64,000 bases of DNA from Chryseobacterium sp. Bi04 (GTDB taxonomy: Bacteria; Bacteroidota; Bacteroidia; Flavobacteriales; Weeksellaceae), in contig NZ_CAKKLP010000001.1 in assembly GCF_918698085.1 (NCBI RefSeq), positions 186,001 to 250,000 on the forward strand. The letters are read 5' to 3'. Positions 1 to 8,957 of this stretch are shown here, piece by piece (position 1 is the first letter of the stretch; each line of letters opens with the position of its first letter). Position numbers and translations under genes: made by a program. Under the pieces are notes generated by a model, which was not told the DNA's origin, ran no database searches, and saw only the letters and a list, made by a program, of their open reading frames with translations.

Positions 1-131
1 TTAAGATTTAAAACCAACGCGCATAGCTCCTGGAAAACCTCTTTCAGCTGTGGAACATCATTAAGCTTCCAAACTATGAATATGGTATTTGTGTTAGGGT
101 AATCCGTAACATTTTGCGATTCTAAACTCAT
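1..131 (-). CDS. N-terminus of a probable Dyp-type peroxidase (cut by window edge)
   Basis: An open frame runs from an ATG at 131 down to the left window edge, giving 43 residues that begin MSLESQNVTDYPNTNTIF and continue with VWKLNDVPQLKEVF. This resembles the start of flavobacterial Dyp-type haem peroxidases, in which a short Gln-Asn-Val-Thr segment precedes the first ferredoxin-like strand. The catalytic residues lie outside the window, so the call rests on remembered N-terminal similarity only. Some other ferredoxin-like fold protein is possible. Confidence 0.45.
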   Translation of the reverse strand, partial: MSLESQNVTDYPNTNTIFIVWKLNDVPQLKEVFQELCALVLNL

Positions 132-189
132 GTTATTTTTTTGAATTAAGGTACGTAACAGAATGCTGATCTACAAGTCTGTTAAAGTT

Positions 190-1839
190 TTAACCGATCA
201 ATTCTTTAGCCTGTGCCAAAGCTGCTTCTGTAATCTTACTTCCGGAAAGCAGCTGGGCAATTTCGGTTAGCTTTTGATCCTCTGTTAAAGGAATAATTGT
301 AGATTGGGTTCTTCCGGAAACATCCTGTTTTACCACCTTATAGTTATCATTTCCTTTTGCCGCTACCTGTGCCAGGTGAGAAATAACGATAAGCTGCATG
401 TCTTTAGACATTTCTCTCATAAGGTTTCCGATTTCTTCAGCTACTTTCCCTGAAACACCCGTATCTATTTCGTCCAGAATAAGAGTCGGAAGGTCATCAC
501 TTTCTGCAATAATTTTCTTTACAGCAAGCATAACCCTTGACCTTTCGCCACCAGAAATAGCAGTTTGAATAGGTCGTAACGGAAATCCTGAGTTCGCCTG
601 AAATAAAAGCTGGATATTTTCTTTTCCGAATGCATTAAATTCAGGAATATCCAGAAGCTCTATATCTACTTTTGCTTTTTCAAGACCTAATTTTTTAAGA
701 AGGGTTTCTGCTTTTTTTACAAAAACAGGCACATTCTTTTTTCTGTTTTTTGAAAGTTTCTCAGAAAGAGCCTGGAGTATTTTTTCTTTATCAGAAATAT
801 TTCCTTCTGTTTCAATAATTTGTGCTTCCAATTCTGAAGCGCCTTTCTGATCGCCCGCCAGTTCATTCCTCACTGCTATCAGCTCATTTACGTCTGATAC
901 ATTATGCTTTAAGAGTAAGGCATTGATTTTATTATTAAGCTCTGTAAGAAGTAATAAGTTCTCCGGATTAATTTCTACATTTTCGGCTTCGTTTTCAAGC
1001 TCGGAAATGATATCTTTTATTTCTACAAAAGAAGTTTCCAACCGTTGGTCCAGTTCAGCAAAGCTGGTTGAAATCTCAGAAATCCTAGACAGTTTATTCT
1101 TTGCTTCATTAAAGAAAGATAAAATCCCGATTTCTTCCTGGTGGAATCTCGATAAGATCTGACCTAGGTTTTCAGAAATCATTCCTGCATTTTCCTGAAT
1201 GGCAAGCTGATTCTGCATCTCTTCGTAATCTACTTCATCCAGCTTCAGCTCTTCCAGTTCATTAAGCAGAAAGTCTTTATAATCACTTTCTTTATTGGTT
1301 TCGGAAAGCTGTGTATGAAGCTTTTTAAGCTGCAGTTTCAAACTTTGGAAATCTGAAAATACCTGTTGATATTCTTCAATGATCTGCTTGTTTTCAGAAA
1401 GTCCGTCAATTATTTTAAACTGATATTCTGAAGTAAAAAGATTGGAAGTTTCAAATTGAGAATGAATATCAATCAGCTGTGATGAAAACTCTTTAAGCAC
1501 ATCCAGGGTGACCGGAACATCATTAATGAATGCCCGTGATTTTCCCGAAGGTAGAATTTCCCTTCTTATGATCGTCTGAAGTTCATAATCAAGGTCATTT
1601 TCTATAAAGAATTTTTTAAACTGATTATTCAGTGCAAATTCGGTTTCTACGACACTTTTTTCCTCTGTATTCGAAACTGACTTTACATCTGCCCTTTCAC
1701 CCAGAATAAGTCTGAGTGCACCCAGAATAATAGATTTACCAGCTCCCGTTTCACCGGTTATTACCTGCAAACCGTTTTTCAATGACACTTCAAGGGTATC
1801 AATCAGGGCAAAGTTTTTAATGTAAATTCTCGAAAGCAT
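190..1839 (-). CDS. recN: DNA repair protein RecN
   Basis: This 549-residue SMC-like ATPase acts in recombinational repair of double-strand breaks. The Walker A motif GETGAGKS lies at about residues 29-36. A long coiled coil fills the middle. The ABC signature SGGERSR starts near 429, Walker B LILDEIDTG near 453, and the H-loop VISHLAQ near 486. Length and order match RecN rather than SMC or SbcC. The start ATG at 1839 puts the conserved opening MLSRIYIKNF at the N-terminus. The gene is last in the flavobacterial run bamD-rpoZ-coaBC-porD-recN and is probably cotranscribed with porD, 80 bases upstream. Confidence 0.96.
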   Translation of the reverse strand: MLSRIYIKNFALIDTLEVSLKNGLQVITGETGAGKSIILGALRLILGERADVKSVSNTEEKSVVETEFALNNQFKKFFIENDLDYELQTIIRREILPSGKSRAFINDVPVTLDVLKEFSSQLIDIHSQFETSNLFTSEYQFKIIDGLSENKQIIEEYQQVFSDFQSLKLQLKKLHTQLSETNKESDYKDFLLNELEELKLDEVDYEEMQNQLAIQENAGMISENLGQILSRFHQEEIGILSFFNEAKNKLSRISEISTSFAELDQRLETSFVEIKDIISELENEAENVEINPENLLLLTELNNKINALLLKHNVSDVNELIAVRNELAGDQKGASELEAQIIETEGNISDKEKILQALSEKLSKNRKKNVPVFVKKAETLLKKLGLEKAKVDIELLDIPEFNAFGKENIQLLFQANSGFPLRPIQTAISGGERSRVMLAVKKIIAESDDLPTLILDEIDTGVSGKVAEEIGNLMREMSKDMQLIVISHLAQVAAKGNDNYKVVKQDVSGRTQSTIIPLTEDQKLTEIAQLLSGSKITEAALAQAKELIG

Positions 1840-1919
1840 GGATGAGGGCTGGTTACTTTAAGTAATGCAAATATAGAATTTTAGTGTTCAGTATTCAATA
1901 GCTGAATGTTTGAATTCTT

Positions 1920-2822
1920 TTATTTCCACTTATTCCACTTATTATCAATATTTTTTGGAGAAATAATAATCATGGTCTGCTTCAGATCATTAATATTGAC
2001 GGGACCATTATTTCCTGAATTAAAAATATTGAAGATCTCGTCACTTTTATTATCCATGAAAGTATTGAAGAAGTATGATTGCTGAAATGAGTTTTCGTAC
2101 ATTTTCAGCTGCATCAGGGCATCAAAAATCACTTTTTTGGCTCCTCCCTGATCCTGATTGAAGAGATTATCTAATCCCGCCCTGTGATAGGTATAAATTA
2201 CCGAGCGTAATTGACTCCAGTTAGGATTCAAAATTTCATTAACCAGTATCGTGCGGCTTCTTGGCTCATTGACGGTATTCCATCCTTCATAATTCCTGTT
2301 CTGCGAATTCTGGGCGATCTGCTGGGCTTTTGAAAACCATTGTGAACCACCCATAGACTGGAAGCTGTCGGCATCATATCCTAAGATCAGATAAATATAA
2401 AAACTGATTACATCGGTAAGGTTCTTCCCGGAAAACTGTCTTTCATTAAATATAAGATTTTCATTTTCAATATATTCGAATGCAAATCTTTGATCCTGAA
2501 GGTTTATTAAAGGAGATTCATAATTTGAGCTATAAACAGGACGTACAGCCTGTACTACTATAGCTCCTTTAAATCTGTTATCTGTTCTTTCAGAGATAAC
2601 AATAGAGAAACCACATTTTATTTTTTCAAAATTCTGCAGTTTTTTTCCTGTCCAGCTGGTATTATTGATAAAGTCTTTGAGGCTTTTTTCCAAAGCCTTA
2701 TAAGCTTGCTGGTTACTTCCCCCCAATTGTTGGGAGTTTACCTGTACGGTTGCCAGCAATTCTTGGGAAAAGCTGATGCTGTATATAAAAAGCAGAAAAA
2801 ATAAGCTTATAATTTTTTTCAT
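1920..2822 (-). CDS. porD: Type IX secretion protein PorD (DUF4835)
   Basis: A 300-residue secreted protein with a signal peptide (residues 1-19, ending SFSQ) followed by a DUF4835 body, with stretches such as QVNSQQLGGSNQQAYKALEK near the N-terminus and FYIYLILGYDADSF in the middle. This family is annotated as PorD, a periplasmic component linked to the Bacteroidota type IX secretion system. Its place directly after coaBC and before recN is the usual flavobacterial arrangement. Its biochemical activity is unknown; the link to secretion comes from family knowledge, not from this sequence. Confidence 0.88.
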   Translation of the reverse strand: MKKIISLFFLLFIYSISFSQELLATVQVNSQQLGGSNQQAYKALEKSLKDFINNTSWTGKKLQNFEKIKCGFSIVISERTDNRFKGAIVVQAVRPVYSSNYESPLINLQDQRFAFEYIENENLIFNERQFSGKNLTDVISFYIYLILGYDADSFQSMGGSQWFSKAQQIAQNSQNRNYEGWNTVNEPRSRTILVNEILNPNWSQLRSVIYTYHRAGLDNLFNQDQGGAKKVIFDALMQLKMYENSFQQSYFFNTFMDNKSDEIFNIFNSGNNGPVNINDLKQTMIIISPKNIDNKWNKWK

Positions 2823-2858
2823 TGTCTGTTAAAAATTGAGAACGGAAATTTATTAAAA

Positions 2859-4064
2859 TTATTTTAAAAGCTGAGCTTCCACAAAGTTGAGAATATCTTT
2901 GGCTACTTCATCTTTCGATTTAAGGTTAAATTCTGTCTTTTCCGTTTTGGTAAATATTTTAATTTTATTGGTATCGTTTTTAAAGCCTGCACCTTCATCG
3001 CGCAGAGAATTTAAAACAATCATATCAAGATTTTTCTTTTCAAGTTTTCCTTTGGCATTCTCTTCTTCATTCTGTGTTTCGAGGGCAAACCCTACCAAAA
3101 ACTGATGGGTTTTCTTTTCGCCCATTGTTTTTAAGATATCAGGATTTTTCACCAGCTCAATTGTCAGATTTTCATCATTCTTCTTGATTTTTTCTTTAGC
3201 CACTTCTTTAGGGGCATAGTCTGCTACGGCAGCACTGGCAATTCCGATGTCTATTGTATCATAAAACTCAAATACTTTAGCCAGCATTTCTTTAGCAGAA
3301 GTTACTTTGTGAAGTTCCACATTTTTATCATGAATCACCTGGGCACTAGGTCCTGAAATTAAAATTACTTTTGCTCCTCTCTTTGACGCTTCTTCAGCTA
3401 AAGCGAATCCCATTTTCCCTGAAGAATGGTTTCCTATAAATCTCACCGGGTCAATGGCCTCATATGTTGGACCTGCAGTAATCAATACCGTTTTTCCTTC
3501 AAGACTTTTTTCCTTAGCTTCAGTGTTAAAATAATTTTCAACTGCATTAAAAATGGTTTCAGGCTCTGCCATTCTTCCCTGTCCAATAAGTCCACTTGCC
3601 AATTCTCCGTTTTCTGCAGGAATTATTGTATGCCCAAAACTTTCTGCAAGTTCTATGTTTTTCTTTGTAGATGGGTGAACATACATATCCAAATCCATCG
3701 CAGGAGCAATAAATACAGGACATTTTGCAGACATATAGGTAGCAATAACCAGATTATCACACATCCCATGAACCATTTTAGACAGTGTGTTGGCTGTACA
3801 AGGTGTCACCAGCATTACATCTGCCCAAAGTGCTAACTCCACGTGGCTGTTCCAGCTTCCGTTATCTCCATAAAAGTCTGAATAAACAGGCTTTTTCGAT
3901 AATGTAGACAAGCTTAACTTCGTTACAAAATGTTCAGCATCGGGAGTCATAATAACCTGTACTTCGGCACCTTTCTTTACAAAATCCCTTATCAGAAAAT
4001 GAATTTTGTAGGCAGCAATCCCTCCGGAAACTGCGATAAGTATCTTTTTACCGGAAACACTCAT
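2859..4064 (-). CDS. coaBC: Bifunctional phosphopantothenoylcysteine decarboxylase / phosphopantothenate-cysteine ligase CoaBC
   Basis: A 401-residue fusion for two steps of coenzyme A synthesis. The N-terminal flavoprotein decarboxylase (about 1-185) opens with KKILIAVSGGIAAYK. The C-terminal ligase (about 190-400) has VLITAGPTYEAIDPVRFIGN and the KNPDIL stretch. In the decarboxylase domain the usual PAMN motif reads PAMDLDMY, and the usual ACGxxGxGRM reads ASGLIGQGRM, so the Asn and Cys known as catalytic in E. coli are Asp and Ser here. I recall the same substitutions in other Bacteroidota. The gene is separated from rpoZ by a strong hairpin and is followed closely by porD. Confidence 0.95.
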   Translation of the reverse strand: MSVSGKKILIAVSGGIAAYKIHFLIRDFVKKGAEVQVIMTPDAEHFVTKLSLSTLSKKPVYSDFYGDNGSWNSHVELALWADVMLVTPCTANTLSKMVHGMCDNLVIATYMSAKCPVFIAPAMDLDMYVHPSTKKNIELAESFGHTIIPAENGELASGLIGQGRMAEPETIFNAVENYFNTEAKEKSLEGKTVLITAGPTYEAIDPVRFIGNHSSGKMGFALAEEASKRGAKVILISGPSAQVIHDKNVELHKVTSAKEMLAKVFEFYDTIDIGIASAAVADYAPKEVAKEKIKKNDENLTIELVKNPDILKTMGEKKTHQFLVGFALETQNEEENAKGKLEKKNLDMIVLNSLRDEGAGFKNDTNKIKIFTKTEKTEFNLKSKDEVAKDILNFVEAQLLK

Positions 4065-4127
4065 TTAGTTCTAATTTTTTTGAAATACTAAAATACTTAT
4101 TTTTTCCCACAATCAGGGTTTAAAACA

Positions 4128-4168
4128 ACAAAGGTCATAAAAGAACTCAGTTCCTTTATGACCTTTGT
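4128..4168 (-). terminator. Hairpin between rpoZ and coaBC
   Basis: A stem of about 19 bp with one mismatch surrounds a short loop (ACAAAGGTCATAA paired with TTATGACCTTTGT), followed on the minus strand by TTGTTTT. It probably ends the bamD-rpoZ transcript and lets coaBC-porD-recN be transcribed separately. Confidence 0.7.
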
Positions 4169-4186
4169 CTATAAAAATACAGATGA

Positions 4187-4510
4187 TTATTTTCTTTCTT
4201 CTGTTTTTCTGAAATAAATATCTTCATTTAGCCATTCTTCAATAGCGATTGAAGTTGGCTTTGGAAGTTTTTCGTAATGTTTAGAGATTTCAATCTGCTC
4301 TCTGTTTTCGAAAACTTCTTCTAATGTAGAATTGTGAACGGCAAATTCGTCTAATTTATTGTGAAGTTCCGTACGGATCTCCGCATTGATTTGCTCTGCT
4401 CTCTTTCCCATGATAACAATAGCTTCGTAGATTGAACCTACTTTATCTTCAATCTTATCTTTGTCGTAAGTAATAGTATTTACTTCGGCTTTTGTATCTT
4501 TTACACTCAT
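4187..4510 (-). CDS. rpoZ: RNA polymerase omega subunit
   Basis: A 107-residue protein of the Bacteroidota omega type, with the conserved segment GSIYEAIVIMGKRAEQI at about residues 26-42. Omega stabilises beta-prime during RNA polymerase assembly. Position immediately downstream of bamD (42 bases) is the normal flavobacterial arrangement. Nothing unusual is visible. Confidence 0.93.
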   Translation of the reverse strand: MSVKDTKAEVNTITYDKDKIEDKVGSIYEAIVIMGKRAEQINAEIRTELHNKLDEFAVHNSTLEEVFENREQIEISKHYEKLPKPTSIAIEEWLNEDIYFRKTEERK

Positions 4511-4552
4511 TTTGAGAAAATTATTTTATTTATAAGACGGCAAATTTACGAA

Positions 4553-5548
4553 TTATCTTTTAATTTTGAAAGTCGCCGCTGGAGGAGGGGTATTAAGTGC
4601 CGCACTATCCCTCTGGATCTGCATTGCTTTCTTTTCATTACTGATTTGATCCTTGATTTGTTGATCAGTTTTATTTTTTTCAGTCAGTTTTGCTTCCTCT
4701 TTCTTTTGTTTTGCATTCAAAGTGGCAACTCTAGCTTCTACCTGTTTTTTAACAACAGCGAAATCTTTCTTTTCTTTTTCCAATTTAGCACGTAGATCTA
4801 TTGCCGTTTTAGAGTATTCCGTATTAGGCAATTCTTTTTCTACCACCTTTGTGTAGGTTAATGCACTTTCAATACGTTCATCTTTAAGCTCATAAACAGA
4901 TTTTGCGGCTAGCTCATAACGGGATTTCATGATATAATCATAAATCTTCGGACGGAGTTTTGTACTTGGAAAATCTTCCAACACGTTTTCAAGAGCTACG
5001 GTAGCGGCTTTATACTGCCCCATTTTGAAATACTGTCTTGCATTTTCATAGGCTTTGAACTCTAATTTATAAGTCAGCTCATCAATAAGCTGGCTGATAT
5101 TTTTAGATCTTTCAGAATTTGGATAGTTGGTAAGGAAATCCTGAAGTTCGTTAATTGCCAGTTCTGTACTGGACTGGTCAAGGTTATAATCCATTGATCC
5201 TTCATAATAGCATAATGCTGACATATAAGCCGCTTCTTCTGCTCTGGGATCTTTTGGAAAGTTGACCGCAAAGTTTTTAAATTGATGCCCCGCCAGTTTA
5301 TAACTTTTATCGTAATAGTTTGCATAGGCTGTATTGAAACCTACGTTGGGAAAATCATCTGTTCCTGCTACCAGATTGGTAAGTCTGTCATAAAGAGCCA
5401 GTGCATTTTTCCACTTTTTCTTAGCAAAGTTGTCATTCGCTGCTTTTAAGATAAAATCTTTGTCAGCACTCTTCATTGCTTTTTCCTGACGGCTTGCACA
5501 TGAAGCAACCACTGCTACAGCAAACAGCCCTAAAATATATTTTTTCAT
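4553..5548 (-). CDS. bamD: Outer-membrane assembly lipoprotein BamD
   Basis: A lipoprotein of about 331 residues that works with BamA in outer-membrane protein insertion. A lipobox (VVASC) sits about 17 residues from the ATG at 5548. An in-frame TTG lies 12 bases upstream but adds only four residues. The body is a series of TPR-like helical hairpins (for example ALALYDRL and HQFKNFAVNFPKDPRAEEAAY). The last 60 residues are a Lys/Glu/Gln-rich tail, likely a helix or disordered, ending in a Pro/Ala-rich stretch. The tail is a plausible lineage-specific extension. Confidence 0.92.
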   Translation of the reverse strand: MKKYILGLFAVAVVASCASRQEKAMKSADKDFILKAANDNFAKKKWKNALALYDRLTNLVAGTDDFPNVGFNTAYANYYDKSYKLAGHQFKNFAVNFPKDPRAEEAAYMSALCYYEGSMDYNLDQSSTELAINELQDFLTNYPNSERSKNISQLIDELTYKLEFKAYENARQYFKMGQYKAATVALENVLEDFPSTKLRPKIYDYIMKSRYELAAKSVYELKDERIESALTYTKVVEKELPNTEYSKTAIDLRAKLEKEKKDFAVVKKQVEARVATLNAKQKKEEAKLTEKNKTDQQIKDQISNEKKAMQIQRDSAALNTPPPAATFKIKR

Positions 5549-5650
5549 ATAAAAATTCAACAGTTTTCGGATTAGACAGCCGATTTACTAATTTGCAAAA
5601 ATATAACTTTTTTGTCAATAGATTTTTTTTTATGAATATTTAACGTAATT

Positions 5651-6280
5651 TTAGTCTGCAGCGTATCCCAAAATTGCAAAAACGCTCAATAAAAGATTCA
5701 TTCTTACTTTCTTTTCGGCTTCTTTTGCATAGGTTTCATCATTTTTACTTGGGACATACAGTTCGTAGAAGTTTTTATTTCGGATCACAAATAGAGTGGA
5801 TCCTATAATCATGGTAAGAATATCTTCGGGTTTTGGGGTAAAAGTAAAAACGCCTGATGCCACCCCTTTTTTTATGACTTCATCCAGTTTCCTTACAAAC
5901 AGCTGGTAGAAATCAAGCAGCTCATCTTTCAGGTTTTCGGTATGACGAAGTTCCTGGGTAACAAAACCATGAAAATAATTGTATTTGAAAAGCTGTGATA
6001 CAATGTATTTGATCATTTCTCTCATCTGCATTTCAGGTTTTCCTTCTTTGATCGTATCAGCAAATTCAGAAAAATTCTCTCTGGTCTTCAGCACTCTATA
6101 TTGGTAGAGATAAGACATCATCTTTTCTTTAGATCCAAAATAATAGGAGATCATTGCTACGTTGATATTTGCTTTTGAACAGATATCTCTTACAGAAGTT
6201 CCTTCGTATCCTTTTTTTGCTATTAATTCTTCAGCAATATCTAAAATGTGAATCTGTTTTTCTGTAAATTTTTTCTTCAT
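5651..6280 (-). CDS. TetR/AcrR family transcriptional regulator
   Basis: About 209 residues. The N-terminal helix-turn-helix spans about residues 5-50 (KGYEGTSVRDIC then ANINVAMISYYFGSKEKMMS), typical of TetR repressors. The C-terminal ligand domain is not diagnostic. The ATG at 6280 is preferred to an in-frame GTG nine bases upstream, which precedes the conserved Lys-rich start. The gene is divergent from tatD. A perfect 8-bp palindrome AAACGTTT at 6325-6332 in the shared upstream region could be an operator. No efflux gene lies alongside, so the target is unknown. Confidence 0.88.
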   Translation of the reverse strand: MKKKFTEKQIHILDIAEELIAKKGYEGTSVRDICSKANINVAMISYYFGSKEKMMSYLYQYRVLKTRENFSEFADTIKEGKPEMQMREMIKYIVSQLFKYNYFHGFVTQELRHTENLKDELLDFYQLFVRKLDEVIKKGVASGVFTFTPKPEDILTMIIGSTLFVIRNKNFYELYVPSKNDETYAKEAEKKVRMNLLLSVFAILGYAAD

Positions 6281-6365
6281 GAAGTGCACTTTGAGTAAAG
6301 TTAAGAAATTTTTAACACATTTGTAAACGTTTGTTTAATAATTTTATATTAATTCTAAATAGTCG

Positions 6366-6373
6366 TATTTTTG
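6366..6373 (+). promoter_or_regulatory. -7 promoter element of tatD, possible leaderless transcript
   Basis: TATTTTTG matches the Bacteroidota TAnnTTTG consensus exactly and ends only three bases before the tatD ATG at 6377. Transcription would start at or next to the start codon. No well-spaced -33 TTG was found. Confidence 0.5.
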
Positions 6374-6376
6374 AGG

Positions 6377-7003
6377 ATGGAATTTTTTGATTTTCATCAC
6401 CATAAAAAAAACATCAGATATGGAATTTACAATGTAAATATTGGAGAAATTCCGTCAGATTCCCTTTATTCAATAGGAATTCACCCTAAAGACATTGATG
6501 TTAACCATATTGAAGAACAGCTTAAGCTGGTTAGAAATACGGTATCACAAAATTGTTTTGCTATTGGGGAATGTGGTTTAGATTCTTTGGTGATGATTAA
6601 CCAGAAAATTCAGGAGGATGTTTTTTTGAAACAGATCCAAATAGCCAATGAGATAAAAAAGCCTATTATTATTCACTGTGTCAGAAAGTTTTATGAGGTA
6701 ATTTCTTTTACAAAAAAGGCTGAACAAGCTATGATTATTCATGGTTTTAACAAAAAACAAAAAATTGCGGAAGATCTGCTGGCTCATAATTTTTATCTGA
6801 GTTTTGGAAAAGCTGTTTTGTATAATTTATCTTTGCAACATGTTTTAAGGAACACACCATCAGATAAATTCTTTTTAGAAACTGACAATGAAGATTTTGA
6901 TATTGAAGAATTATATCAGAAAGTTTCAGAAATAAAGGGGATTTCTTTGGAACAAGTCAATGAACAAATTTTAGAAAATTTACACACTATAAAAAATGGA
7001 TAA
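6377..7003 (+). CDS. TatD family metal-dependent hydrolase
   Basis: About 208 residues, a small TIM-barrel metal hydrolase. Metal-ligand motifs are visible: FDFHHH at the N-terminus, AIGECGLDS near 70, IIHCVRKF near 97 and a late FLETDNED. It is shorter than classical TatD (about 260), a common flavobacterial size. The substrate is unknown; TatD relatives are DNases or D-Tyr-tRNA-type hydrolases. A TTG six bases upstream also gives an open frame, but the ATG at 6377 fits better with the -7 box at 6366. It overlaps tcdA by eight bases, indicating an operon. Confidence 0.85.
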   Translation: MEFFDFHHHKKNIRYGIYNVNIGEIPSDSLYSIGIHPKDIDVNHIEEQLKLVRNTVSQNCFAIGECGLDSLVMINQKIQEDVFLKQIQIANEIKKPIIIHCVRKFYEVISFTKKAEQAMIIHGFNKKQKIAEDLLAHNFYLSFGKAVLYNLSLQHVLRNTPSDKFFLETDNEDFDIEELYQKVSEIKGISLEQVNEQILENLHTIKNG

Positions 7004-7721
7004 ATACTGGCTCGAGAGAACTGAGCTTTTAGTTAAAGATGAAGGATTGGAAAAGCTGACTAAAGCAAATGTCCTGGTTGTAGGGCTGGGAGGAGTTGGC
7101 TCTTTTGCTGCAGAATTTCTTGCAAGAGCGGGAGTAGGAAGCATGACGATTGTAGACGGCGACACCGTAGACATCACAAACATCAACAGGCAGCTTCCGG
7201 CTTTGCATTCTACCATTGGAAAACATAAGGTAGAAGTAGTTGCAGAAAGACTTCTGGACATCAATCCCGAGATAAAATTAATTAAAATCAATGAGTTTCT
7301 GAATCCTGAAAGAATGGATGAAGTGCTTGATTCAGGTAAATTTAATTATATCCTGGACTGTATTGACAGTGTGACCCCTAAATTATGCCTGATCCGGGCC
7401 GCTAAAAGAAAAAAAATAAAACTTGTAAGCTCTATGGGAGCCGGTGGAAAGACCGATCCCAGCAAGGTTATGGTAAGAGATATCAGTAAAACACAAAACT
7501 GTTTCCTGGCCAGACAAATAAGAAAGAGGCTTAAAAAAGAAAAAATTAATAAAGGATTTAGATGTGTTTTTTCCAACGAACTTCAAAATGAGGAAAGCCT
7601 TAAGATGACCGATGGAGCTAATTACAAAAGATCTTTCTATGGCACTATAAGCTATATTCCGGCAATTTTCGGCCTGTATGCAGCCTCTGAGGTCATCAAT
7701 TATTTATTGAAACAAGATTAA
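6996..7721 (+). CDS. tcdA: tRNA threonylcarbamoyladenosine dehydratase TcdA
   Basis: A 241-residue member of the ThiF/E1 superfamily that uses ATP to cyclise t6A37 to ct6A in tRNA. The nucleotide-binding loop VVGLGGVGSF lies at about residues 28-37, followed by DGDTVDITNINRQ. The region CVFSNE and the end YIPAIFGLYAASEVINYLL match TcdA rather than MoeB/ThiF, which carry CxxC zinc sites not seen here. It overlaps tatD by eight bases and shares one base with rnpA, so the three form one transcription unit. Confidence 0.9.
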   Translation: MDKYWLERTELLVKDEGLEKLTKANVLVVGLGGVGSFAAEFLARAGVGSMTIVDGDTVDITNINRQLPALHSTIGKHKVEVVAERLLDINPEIKLIKINEFLNPERMDEVLDSGKFNYILDCIDSVTPKLCLIRAAKRKKIKLVSSMGAGGKTDPSKVMVRDISKTQNCFLARQIRKRLKKEKINKGFRCVFSNELQNEESLKMTDGANYKRSFYGTISYIPAIFGLYAASEVINYLLKQD

Positions 7722-8095
7722 TGCAAAATTTTACCTACCCCAGAGCTGAAAAACTCAAAAAGAATATAGAGATCGCTTTACTTTTCGAAAAAGGTAAATG
7801 GAGAACTTGTGGAAATCTAAGAATAATCATTTTAAAAGATAAGCCTAATCTTCCGGTAGAAAGCGTCAAGTTCGGGGTTTCTGTTTCTAAAAGATATTTT
7901 AAAAAAGCGGTCCACAGAAACCGTTTGAAAAGGCTTCTGAGAGAATGCTACCGTCTGAACAAGGGGTTATTCGAGACGGCATTCGGAGAAAAAACCCTTG
8001 CTATGCTGTTTTGGGTTTCTTCGGAAATGCCTCAAAAATACCAGGATGTAGAGGCCCAGTTTATCAAGCTCTGCGAAGCACAAAAAAAGCCATAA
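7721..8095 (+). CDS. rnpA: Ribonuclease P protein component
   Basis: A 124-residue basic protein that binds RNase P RNA and helps process pre-tRNA 5' ends. The diagnostic segment KKAVHRNRLKRLLRECYR (about residues 66-83) holds the RNR motif, and VKFGVSVSKRYF precedes it. The start overlaps the tcdA stop as TAATG, indicating translational coupling. It is not next to rpmH here, unlike in many other phyla. An alternative reading frame from 7945 to 8289 was dismissed as a shadow. Confidence 0.93.
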   Translation: MQNFTYPRAEKLKKNIEIALLFEKGKWRTCGNLRIIILKDKPNLPVESVKFGVSVSKRYFKKAVHRNRLKRLLRECYRLNKGLFETAFGEKTLAMLFWVSSEMPQKYQDVEAQFIKLCEAQKKP

Positions 8096-8315
8096 CGGCA
8101 ATATATACAATACAAATATCTGCTTATTCAATAAAATCTGTACATGCTATTTTTAGCTTTCAGGTGTATAGGGTAAGCAGATTTTTATTTTTTTATATTC
8201 TTCCTTTTTTGACACCATACTTCGGGCATCTTGACCTGTATACCTTTGAATTTAAGTTTTCATCACTGGGATACTTTTTGTACTTTTAAGGGAAACAATA
8301 AATCTGAAAATTAAT

Positions 8316-8924
8316 ATGTTAGACCATGTTCCCTATTTTTCTTACATTCTCAGCGCATTTATCGGCATTGGATTGGCTGCCGCCACAGGATTCCGGGTCT
8401 TCCTTCCCATGTTTTTTGTAAGCCTGGCTTCTTACTTCCATTGGATCCCTATGAGTGAAAATTTTGAATGGCTTTCCGGCCTGCCGGCACTCATTACCAC
8501 CGGTATTGCTACCATCGCGGAGATCCTGGCCTATTATATTCCTTTTATAGATCATTTACTGGATACGGTTTCTGTTCCAATGGCTGCGGTAGCCGGATCA
8601 GTATTATTTGCCAGCCAGTTTGCAGGCCTGGAAACCTTCCCTCAGTGGGCATTGGCTCTTATTGCAGGAGGGGGAACAGCCGCAACGATAAGTTCCGGTT
8701 TTGCGGGACTACGTGCAGCCTCTACAGCAACAACAGGAGGTCTGGGAAATCCCATAGTGGGAACTACTGAGACTGCAGGAGCAGGTGTAATGTCTATTCT
8801 TGCAATGGCTATGCCAGTTGTAGCAGCTATTTTAGCTGTCTTACTTATTATTCTGGTAGTTGTCTTCGGACGGAAAGCCTGGAGGAAGTTACGGGGCCGT
8901 AAAGAGACTCATGATACCTTATAA
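8316..8924 (+). CDS. DUF4126 integral membrane protein
   Basis: A 202-residue membrane protein with about four to five hydrophobic helices and small-residue-rich stretches (GIGLAAATGFRVFLPMFF near the N-terminus, GGGTAATISSGFAGLRAASTA in the middle). This is the DUF4126 pattern. Function is unknown; the Gly/Ala-rich centre suggests tightly packed helices. The 220 bases between rnpA and this gene hold no recognisable gene. Confidence 0.82.
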   Translation: MLDHVPYFSYILSAFIGIGLAAATGFRVFLPMFFVSLASYFHWIPMSENFEWLSGLPALITTGIATIAEILAYYIPFIDHLLDTVSVPMAAVAGSVLFASQFAGLETFPQWALALIAGGGTAATISSGFAGLRAASTATTGGLGNPIVGTTETAGAGVMSILAMAMPVVAAILAVLLIILVVVFGRKAWRKLRGRKETHDTL

Positions 8925-8957
8925 AAAATGTGCTGTCCGGGAGACAGCACATTTTTT
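8925..8957. terminator. Bidirectional terminator
   Basis: A 10-bp stem (ATGTGCTGTC with GACAGCACAT) is flanked by A and T runs, between a plus-strand gene ending at 8924 and a minus-strand gene ending at 8958. It can serve both strands. Confidence 0.85.

Noticed and set aside
3426-3836. 136-residue plus-strand open frame inside coaBC
   Set aside because: Antisense to a well-conserved gene, with Cys/Phe-rich composition typical of shadow frames.
7945-8289. 114-residue frame overlapping the end of rnpA
   Set aside because: It overlaps rnpA in another frame, and its tail is low-complexity aromatic sequence without a plausible start.
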